From Stutzerimonas balearica DSM 6083 (GTDB taxonomy: Bacteria > Pseudomonadota > Gammaproteobacteria > Pseudomonadales > Pseudomonadaceae): a DNA stretch of 64,000 nucleotides. The stretch lies in the NCBI RefSeq assembly GCF_000818015.1, contig NZ_CP007511.1, positions 1,722,001 to 1,786,000 on the forward strand. Direction: 5' to 3'. Below are positions 58,189 to 64,000 of the stretch, one piece after another. The notes beneath the pieces were generated by a model that had not been told where the DNA came from, searched no databases, and saw only the letters and a program-made list of their open reading frames with translations. Position 1 is the first letter of the stretch. The number at the start of each line of letters is the position of its first letter. The position numbers and the translations under genes are program-made.

Positions 58189-59424
58189 ATGGATGCTCTG
58201 TTGATTCTCGCCGGCCTGCTGCTGATGCTCGCCGGCATGGTCTGGCTGGTCACGCTCGCCTTTGGCACCAGCCTGTTCTGGGGCATCGGTAGCCTGATGC
58301 CGCCGTTCACCCTGGCCTATCTCTTTGCCCACTGGTCAGTTGCCCGTCGGGCCGTATTGACCATCGGCTTGGGCATCATCCCGCTGGTGGTCGGGCTGTC
58401 GATGCTGGCCGCCCGGGCGCCGGAAAAGCTCGACGCCATCCTTGCTCTCGAATGGCTGCCGCAGCCAGAGGCGGCGCAGCCGGGCGGTCTGCTGCACGGC
58501 CAGCTCAACGGGCAAGCCTTCAGACCCGAGCATGGCGAGTTGATCGATGGCGTGCTCAGCCTGCGTTCCGGTTCTGGCTTCTACGCAAACCAGGAGGTGC
58601 GCATCGAGCTGCGCGAACCGCCCGCCGATGCGCTACGCTTGGATGTCTTGCCCGATGACGAGGGGCCTTTGCCGACCGTGCGCATCGCCTGGCTCGAGCC
58701 GGGACGCGATCTGCCGGAATCGCGTGTCATCCAGCATGGCTACACCCTGCATCTGGTGGTGGCCGAGCAGGCGCCCAACCGGCTGGTGGGTCGTTTCCAT
58801 CTGGTGCTGCCGCCCCAGTATGCGACCAGCCTCAGCGGCGAAGTCGAGCTCTACACCGATCGGCTGCGCTACCGCGATGGGCAGGTCGACCGCACCGTCG
58901 ATTCGACGGACACCATCGCCTACGTCCTCGAAGATTACCTGCAGCGTCGTCATGCCTCGCGCGATGTGAACCTGACGAGCCCGCTCGGCCAACTGCCGCT
59001 TGCCGAGCATGCGTTCAGCCTGCCGGTCGAGGCGCGCGTGGACGGCGTCCCGACGCACCTGCAGCTGGCGTTGAGCAAGGGTGCAGAAGGCTGGAGCGTC
59101 GAGGATGACGCCTATCCCCCGTTGCCGCCCGCTGTGGAGCAGCCCGTCGAAGCGCGCGAGCCGGCCCCGGTTCGTACGCCACCGGTCCGCAGCCACGACC
59201 GGCGCAAGCGCTTCTCCATGGCGCGCCTGCTTCGCGAGCCAGCGACCTACGACAACATGCTGGTGCGCGCGCATACCGAGCGGGGCGGCGTCGCGGAAGG
59301 ACGCTTCGCGGGGCTGGACGCGGAGGGGCGGTTGCGTATTCGACGTATGCTCGGCGGCCCGGGCGAGGCTTACTTCAATCTCGCGCCGGGCGAAATCGTG
59401 CTGCTCGAAGCGCTGGAGCCCTGA
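58189..59424 (+). CDS. Conserved-looking membrane protein of unknown function upstream of htpG
   Basis: 411 residues. Three N-terminal hydrophobic helices (about 4-24, 27-47, 52-73) are followed by a soluble region of about 330 residues. The middle part (about 100-270) looks all-beta (GLLHGQLNGQAFRPEHGELIDGVLSLRSGSGFYANQEVRIEL). A Pro/Arg-rich linker (about 310-345) precedes a C-terminal 65-residue beta-rich module (YDNMLVRAHTERGGVAEGRFAGLDAEGRLRIRRMLGGPGEAYFNLAPGEIVLLEAL) that resembles an SH3- or Sm-like barrel. I do not recognise the family; it is not a transporter by its helix count. Confidence 0.8.
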   Translation: MDALLILAGLLLMLAGMVWLVTLAFGTSLFWGIGSLMPPFTLAYLFAHWSVARRAVLTIGLGIIPLVVGLSMLAARAPEKLDAILALEWLPQPEAAQPGGLLHGQLNGQAFRPEHGELIDGVLSLRSGSGFYANQEVRIELREPPADALRLDVLPDDEGPLPTVRIAWLEPGRDLPESRVIQHGYTLHLVVAEQAPNRLVGRFHLVLPPQYATSLSGEVELYTDRLRYRDGQVDRTVDSTDTIAYVLEDYLQRRHASRDVNLTSPLGQLPLAEHAFSLPVEARVDGVPTHLQLALSKGAEGWSVEDDAYPPLPPAVEQPVEAREPAPVRTPPVRSHDRRKRFSMARLLREPATYDNMLVRAHTERGGVAEGRFAGLDAEGRLRIRRMLGGPGEAYFNLAPGEIVLLEALEP

Positions 59425-59463
59425 GCTGCAACCGGGCCCGTACCAATTGAGCGGGCCGTTCCA

Positions 59464-59491
59464 CTTGAAATTACATCTACGACCCCCATCT
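59464..59491 (+). promoter_or_regulatory. Sigma32 (RpoH) heat-shock promoter of htpG
   Basis: CTTGAAA (59464-59470), 13 bases, CCCCATCT (59484-59491). Both elements match the sigma32 consensus (CTTGAAA and CCCCATNT) perfectly. It lies 55 bases upstream of htpG. Confidence 0.93.
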
Positions 59492-59546
59492 GCCTGACAC
59501 TGCCGCGCGTGCGGCCCGTATCACTGATGACTGGAGTTCGTAGACG

Positions 59547-61451
59547 ATGAGTGTGGAAACTCAAAAACAGACCCTGGGCTTCCAGACCGAGGTGAAGCAG
59601 CTGCTTCATCTGATGATCCACTCGCTTTACTCGAACAAGGAAATCTTCCTTCGCGAGCTGATTTCCAATGCGTCCGATGCCGCCGACAAGCTGCGCTTCG
59701 AGGCACTGGCCAAGCCCGAGCTGCTCGAGGGCGGTGCAGAGCTGAAGATCCGTCTGTCCTTCGACAAGGAGGCGAAGACGGTGACCCTGGAGGACAACGG
59801 AATCGGCATGAGTCGCGACGAAGTCATCGCGCACCTGGGGACGATCGCCAAGTCCGGCACTGCCGATTTTCTGAAGAACCTGACCGGCGATCAGCGGAAG
59901 GATTCGCACCTCATCGGTCAGTTCGGCGTGGGCTTTTATTCTGCGTTCATCGTTGCCGATCAGGTCGATGTGTTTACCCGCCGCGCCGGCGCCGCTGCGA
60001 GCGAGGGCGTGCACTGGTCGAGCAAGGGCGAGGGCGAATTCGAGGTCGAGACGATCGAGAAGGCCGAGCGCGGCACCCGCATCGTGCTGCACCTCAAGAG
60101 CGGTGAAGAGGAGTTCGCCGACGGTTGGCGCCTGCGCAACATCGTCAAGAAATATTCCGATCATATCGCCTTGCCGATCGAGCTACCGAAGGAGTTCCAC
60201 GGCGAGGAAAAGGACAAGCCGGCCGAGCCGGAATGGGAGACGGTCAACCGCGCCAGCGCGCTGTGGACGCGCCCGCGTACGGAAATCAAGGACGAGGAAT
60301 ACCAGGAGTTCTACAAGCACGTTTCCCACGACTTCGAGAACCCGCTGGCCTGGAGCCACAACAAGGTCGAGGGCAAGCTGGAGTACACCTCGCTGCTCTA
60401 CGTGCCGGGGCGTGCGCCGTTCGACCTGTATCACCGCGAGGCGCCGAAGGGCCTGAAGCTCTATGTGCAGCGCGTATTCATCATGGATCAGGCCGATGAG
60501 TTCCTGCCGCTGTACCTGCGTTTCATCAAGGGCGTGGTCGATTCCAACGACCTGTCGTTGAACGTCTCGCGTGAGATCCTGCAGAAGGATCCGGTAATCG
60601 ACTCCATGAAGTCGGCGTTGACCAAGCGTGTGCTCGACATGCTCGAGAAGCTCGCCAAGGACAAGCCGGACGACTACAAGTCGTTCTGGAAACAGTTCGG
60701 TCAGGTGCTCAAGGAAGGCCCGGCGGAGGATTTCGCCAACAAGGAGAAGATCGCCGGCCTGCTGCGCTTTGGCTCGACCTCCGACGCCAGCGGCGAGGCT
60801 TCGGTCGCACTGGCCGACTACATCGGCCGCATGAAGGATGGCCAGGACAAGATCTACTACCTGACCGGCGAGAGCTATGCGCAGGTGCGCAACAGCCCGC
60901 ACCTGGAAGTGTTCCGCAAGAAAGGCATCGAGGTGCTGCTGCTCACCGACCGCATTGATGAGTGGCTGATGAGCTACCTCACCGAATTCGACGGCAAACA
61001 GTTCGTCGATGTTGCCCGCGGAGACCTGGACCTCGGCAAGCTCGACAGCGAAGACGACAAGAAGGCGCAGGAAGAGATCGCCAAGGCCAAGGAAGGATTG
61101 GTCGAGCGTCTGAAGAAAGCATTGGGCGAGCAGGTTTCGCAGGTGCGCGTCTCGCACCGCCTGACCGACTCGCCGGCGATTCTCGCCATCGGCGAGCAGG
61201 ACCTGGGCCTGCAGATGCGTCAGATTCTTGAAGCGAGCGGGCAGAAGGTACCGGATTCCAAGCCGATCTTCGAGATCAACCCGCAGCATCCGTTGATCGA
61301 CAAGCTCGATGGCGAGCCGGACGAGGACCGTTTCGCCGACCTGTCGCACATTCTCTTCGACCAGGCGGCGCTGGCTGCCGGCGACAGCCTGAAGGACCCG
61401 GCGGCCTACGTGCAGCGGCTGAACAAGCTGTTGGTCGAGCTGTCCGCCTAA
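59547..61451 (+). CDS. htpG: Molecular chaperone HtpG (Hsp90)
   Basis: A 634-residue ATP-dependent chaperone. The N-terminal GHKL ATPase motifs are visible: [27 protein letters not shown] and [11 protein letters not shown]. The middle and C-terminal dimerisation domains follow, with full family length (E. coli 624). GGAG precedes the ATG, and a consensus sigma32 promoter lies upstream. Confidence 0.97.
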   Translation: MSVETQKQTLGFQTEVKQLLHLMIHSLYSNKEIFLRELISNASDAADKLRFEALAKPELLEGGAELKIRLSFDKEAKTVTLEDNGIGMSRDEVIAHLGTIAKSGTADFLKNLTGDQRKDSHLIGQFGVGFYSAFIVADQVDVFTRRAGAAASEGVHWSSKGEGEFEVETIEKAERGTRIVLHLKSGEEEFADGWRLRNIVKKYSDHIALPIELPKEFHGEEKDKPAEPEWETVNRASALWTRPRTEIKDEEYQEFYKHVSHDFENPLAWSHNKVEGKLEYTSLLYVPGRAPFDLYHREAPKGLKLYVQRVFIMDQADEFLPLYLRFIKGVVDSNDLSLNVSREILQKDPVIDSMKSALTKRVLDMLEKLAKDKPDDYKSFWKQFGQVLKEGPAEDFANKEKIAGLLRFGSTSDASGEASVALADYIGRMKDGQDKIYYLTGESYAQVRNSPHLEVFRKKGIEVLLLTDRIDEWLMSYLTEFDGKQFVDVARGDLDLGKLDSEDDKKAQEEIAKAKEGLVERLKKALGEQVSQVRVSHRLTDSPAILAIGEQDLGLQMRQILEASGQKVPDSKPIFEINPQHPLIDKLDGEPDEDRFADLSHILFDQAALAAGDSLKDPAAYVQRLNKLLVELSA

Positions 61452-61472
61452 GGCAACTCGCGCCGCTAGGAG

Positions 61473-61498
61473 AGGCCCGGCAATCGCCGGGCCTTTTC
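61473..61498. terminator. Terminator between htpG and the OsmC gene
   Basis: AGGCCCGGC-AATC-GCCGGGCCT followed by TTTTCG, 21 bases after htpG and 10 bases before the convergent stop. It is clear for htpG and could also act for the opposite gene. Confidence 0.88.
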
Positions 61499-61508
61499 GT
61501 TTCTGCGA

Positions 61509-61943
61509 TCAGGCCAGTTCACTGACCAGCCGCGTACCATGCGCAAGGTTGTCGGCGACCGGACAGCGGCGCTCGATCTCTCGCAGCAGTTCGAGCTTCT
61601 CGGAGGCAGACAACTCGGCATCGATGTCGACCCTGACGCGGATCTCTTCAAACCCTGGGCGCACGTCCCGGTTGCGTCCCAGGAGGCCGTCCGGGTCATA
61701 GTCCGCTTCCAGTTCGAAGCGCATGCCGCGCAGGTCGATCTTTTGCTGATGGGCGATGATGCGGCCGATGGTGCCGAAGCAGCCGGCGATCGCTGACAGG
61801 ATCACGTCCAGCGGCGTCGGGCCCAGGTCACGCCCGGCGGCGTGCTTGGGCTGATCCATCACCAGGCGGTGATTGCCGCATTCGACCTCGATGTTCATGC
61901 CCGATCCCATCTGTCCACGAGCGGTGATCGTTTTGCTTGCCAT
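61509..61943 (-). CDS. OsmC/Ohr family protein
   Basis: A 144-residue OsmC-fold protein with the two conserved cysteines in SAIAGCFG and IERRCPVADN, the redox pair used by the family to reduce organic hydroperoxides. It is closer to the general OsmC/YhfA type than to Ohr. Monocistronic, convergent with htpG. Exact substrate unknown. Confidence 0.88.
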   Translation of the reverse strand: MASKTITARGQMGSGMNIEVECGNHRLVMDQPKHAAGRDLGPTPLDVILSAIAGCFGTIGRIIAHQQKIDLRGMRFELEADYDPDGLLGRNRDVRPGFEEIRVRVDIDAELSASEKLELLREIERRCPVADNLAHGTRLVSELA

Positions 61944-62240
61944 CTTTGCTCACTCCGGTTCGCTGGCTGCCGTTGCGCAGCCTAGTCCGGGCAGCTTAGC
62001 GGCGCCAGGGAGGTCCTACCTTGATGCTTGTCATATAGGGGTGGGGGTATCTTGAGGGCCTGTCGTCACAAAGCGAAACGGGGCCGATGAAACGAGGCGG
62101 CCGGGCGATCTGTCTATGGAGCAGGCCGTAGGGCTTGGTTCGAACCGATGCAGCCGGCATCGATGCTGGCGCCGTGCTGCCTGGGCGACGCGGCGCATCG
62201 GGCGGACGCAACCAACGGCACCCTTGACCAGGAGGCTTGA

Positions 62241-63272
62241 ATGTTTCGAATCTTCACCGGCGCCGCCTTGGTGGCGCTCTGCGTGAGCGCGCCCGCGCAG
62301 GCGCGCGAGTATGCGTATAGCGATGCCCACCTGCATTACGTTGATTTCTTCCAGGAAACCCAGGGTATGCCCAAGCTGCTGGAGGCGATGGGCGAAGGAC
62401 GTATCGAGCACGTGATGATCAGCGGGATACCCGTGGCCAAGAAGTGGCACGAGAACGAACCCAAGCGGCCGCGCTACTATGCTGGCGACGACGCACCGGT
62501 CTATTGGTACAGCGCCACCGATGTGCTGGTGGCGGCTGCCATGAAGGAAGTCGACCCCGAGCAGCGCAAGCGCTTTCACCCGTTTTTGTCGGGCTTCAAC
62601 CCGAACGACAAGAACGCCGACGCGCACATTCGGCGAATGCTGGAGCTGAACCCTGGGTTATGGCAGGGCATCGGCGAGATATTCACCCGTCATGACGACG
62701 TGACCGCGCTTACCGAGGGTGATACCCCGCGAGCGAACAACGAGGCGCTGACGCGCGTGTACCACCTGGCTGCCGAATTCGACCTGCCGGTGATGCTGCA
62801 CTCGAACATCACCTCCAAGCGAGAACGCAATCCGCTCTATCTGGAGGAACTGGAGGAGCCGCTGCGCAACCATCCACACACACGTTTCATCTGGGCCCAT
62901 GCCGGCACCAGCATGGAGTTGCACCGGCATCAGGAAAAGCTCGAGTTTCTGCTGCCGGTGGTGACGCGTCTGCTCGATGAGTATCCCAACCTGTACATCG
63001 ACCTCTCGTGGACGATGCTCCATCCTTATCTGATAGATGCCAAGGGCCAGCCCGACCCGAAATGGGTGGAACTGGTGGAACGCCACCCGACACGCTTCAT
63101 GCTCGGGTCGGATGTGGTCGGGCACTTCGAGAATCTGGCCGAGGGGCTTGCCGATTTCGATCCGTTCCTCGATGCGCTCTCCGAGAGCACAGCACGCAAG
63201 GTCGCTCGCGACAACTTTCTCGCCGTACTGCCCCGCGAGCGTCGCGAGGAAGTGAAGGTGTCACATCCCTGA
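62241..63272 (+). CDS. Secreted amidohydrolase family protein
   Basis: 343 residues with an N-terminal signal peptide (MFRIFTGAALVALCVSAPAQA). The mature part is a metal-dependent TIM barrel of the amidohydrolase-2 type: DAHLHYVD (HxH), VMLHSN, FIWAHAGTS and the Asp in MLGSDVVGH supply likely metal ligands. The substrate is not predictable; many relatives are decarboxylases or lactonases. GGAGGC precedes the start. The 297 bases upstream hold nothing recognisable. Confidence 0.88.
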   Translation: MFRIFTGAALVALCVSAPAQAREYAYSDAHLHYVDFFQETQGMPKLLEAMGEGRIEHVMISGIPVAKKWHENEPKRPRYYAGDDAPVYWYSATDVLVAAAMKEVDPEQRKRFHPFLSGFNPNDKNADAHIRRMLELNPGLWQGIGEIFTRHDDVTALTEGDTPRANNEALTRVYHLAAEFDLPVMLHSNITSKRERNPLYLEELEEPLRNHPHTRFIWAHAGTSMELHRHQEKLEFLLPVVTRLLDEYPNLYIDLSWTMLHPYLIDAKGQPDPKWVELVERHPTRFMLGSDVVGHFENLAEGLADFDPFLDALSESTARKVARDNFLAVLPRERREEVKVSHP

Positions 63273-63321
63273 CATGCCCGTGTCATAGGCTCAGCTTCCC
63301 TACAGCACTAAGGAAGCTGAC

Positions 63322-63786
63322 ATGCGTTTGATATCCGCGCTTCATCTCATGGCGGCGGTATGCCTGTCCTCCAGCGCGCTGGCCGAGGTCAGGCTGGAAG
63401 GTGAGGTGGAATACGGTATTTTCGAAAGCCCGCAAGTCGAACTGGAGCCAGGCGAGCGCATGCTTCGCACCGGCCAGCAGCCTATTCAGCGGACGTCCGT
63501 CATTCCCGCCAGGCTAGGTACCAAGTTTGGTATGCGCTACGTGCTGGCCGGCAAAAGGGAAGGCGATGCCCCGCTGACATTGCTGTACCTGACGCCGGGC
63601 GTGGTGGGGCCAGATGGCGCACGACACGACAAGTTCGAGGTGGTGCAGACCATGGCGCCCGAAGCGAGTCATGACGTCATGGCATTCGAGTTCACCGAGC
63701 CCCATGAGCTGGCCCCTGGCGAGTGGCGCTTTCTGGTGTTTCAAGGCGATCGCAAGCTGGCCGAGCAGACGTTCAAGGTACAGTGA
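63322..63786 (+). CDS. DUF3859-type secreted protein
   Basis: 154 residues with a signal peptide (MRLISALHLMAAVCLSSSALA) and a mature all-beta domain: EVEYGIFESPQVELEPGERMLRTG, GTKFGMRYVLAG, and a C-terminal LAPGEWRFLVFQGDRKLAEQTFKV strand pattern, fitting DUF3859. Function unknown. It lies 49 bases after the amidohydrolase and may be cotranscribed with it. Confidence 0.8.
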   Translation: MRLISALHLMAAVCLSSSALAEVRLEGEVEYGIFESPQVELEPGERMLRTGQQPIQRTSVIPARLGTKFGMRYVLAGKREGDAPLTLLYLTPGVVGPDGARHDKFEVVQTMAPEASHDVMAFEFTEPHELAPGEWRFLVFQGDRKLAEQTFKVQ

Positions 63787-63852
63787 GGTCTGGCTGGCCG
63801 AACCATTCATCGGTCCGGCAGGTTGTTTGGCAGTTTATTGACGTCAAACAAT

Positions 63853-63879
63853 CAAGTTTTCGTGAAGAGGCTCCGATAC
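63853..63879 (+). promoter_or_regulatory. Candidate sigma28 promoter of the chemoreceptor gene
   Basis: CAAG (63853-63856), 15 bases, TCCGATAC (63872-63879), six of eight -10 matches, 56 bases before the start. It is typical of chemoreceptor genes in pseudomonads. Confidence 0.6.
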
Positions 63880-63935
63880 TTGTGACTGATTTGGCAGTGC
63901 CTGCTGCCGCCATCAGTCATGGAGTGAGCTGTCTC

Positions 63936-64000
63936 ATGTCGTTACGCAACCTGAATCTGTCCAAACGCTCAGCGCTGGGCTTCGGCCTGATCGGCCTTAT
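63936..64000 (+). CDS. Methyl-accepting chemotaxis protein, N-terminal fragment (cut by window edge)
   Basis: Only about 21 codons are visible: MSLRNLNLSKRSALGFGLIGL. This basic stretch leading into a hydrophobic helix is the usual beginning of Pseudomonas chemoreceptors, and a sigma28 promoter precedes it. GGAGTGAG is a plausible ribosome-binding site. The domain content cannot be seen. Confidence 0.65.
   Translation, partial: MSLRNLNLSKRSALGFGLIGL

Overview
The window looks like a core chromosomal segment of a high-GC gammaproteobacterium of the Pseudomonas lineage, most probably the P. stutzeri (Stutzerimonas) group. This rests on gene order (hemN - ccoSIHG - two tandem cbb3 oxidase operons - aer - acnA - rlmM - tusA; moaA; smc-zipA-ligA; gltA - sdhCDAB - sucAB-lpd-sucCD - brnQ - htpG), on Anr/FNR-type boxes and Pseudomonas-like sigma28 promoters, and on one of the two cbb3 operons lacking ccoQ. 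The species cannot be fixed from the sequence alone. No tRNA, rRNA, CRISPR array, insertion sequence or prophage was seen.

Region 1 (1-16.3 kb) is a respiration block. It holds hemN (cut by the left edge) with a textbook Anr-dependent promoter, divergent nadE, the cbb3 maturation genes (a SafE-like membrane protein, ccoS, ccoI, ccoH, ccoG), a ccoNOQP operon, a second ccoNOP operon without ccoQ and with an Anr-like box upstream, an alpha/beta hydrolase, and the aerotaxis receptor aer. Region 2 (16.3-28.4 kb) holds acnA, rlmM, tusA, a caa3-type cytochrome c oxidase cluster (subunit II with a cytochrome c domain, a subunit I-III fusion, a small unknown membrane protein, and a CtaG-like assembly factor), a DUF2231 membrane protein, a HemJ/CopD-like membrane protein, a voltage-gated-type K+ channel with a zinc-ribbon tail, and moaA.

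Region 3 (28.6-35.9 kb) is smc-zipA-ligA (chromosome organisation, division, DNA ligation). Region 4 (35.9-40.3 kb) is a small flagellar filament module, fliC-flaG-fliD-fliS, with sigma28 promoters, lower GC in the middle of the flagellin gene, and a REP doublet at its left border; the rest of the flagellar regulon is not here. Region 5 (40.3-54.8 kb) starts with ppnP, a YkgJ-type cysteine cluster protein and a START-domain protein. It is followed by a nearly complete lower TCA block: gltA, divergent from sdhCDAB, then sucA, sucB, lpd, sucC and sucD. Region 6 (55-64 kb) holds a branched-chain amino acid carrier, a DUF599 protein, two overlapping hotdog thioesterases, an unknown membrane protein, htpG with a sigma32 promoter, an OsmC protein, a secreted amidohydrolase, a DUF3859 protein, and the first codons of a chemoreceptor.

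Functionally the window links central carbon oxidation (acnA, gltA, sdh, suc) with terminal oxidases of two families, heme and Moco synthesis, and energy taxis (aer). I found no convincing wholly new system. The most interesting observations are the mosaic divergence and loss of ccoQ in the tandem cbb3 operons, the hairpins next to the ccoP ribosome-binding site, the caa3 cluster with a small unknown gene, the zinc-ribbon K+ channel, the thioesterase pair, the detached flagellin module, and the unknown gene upstream of htpG.
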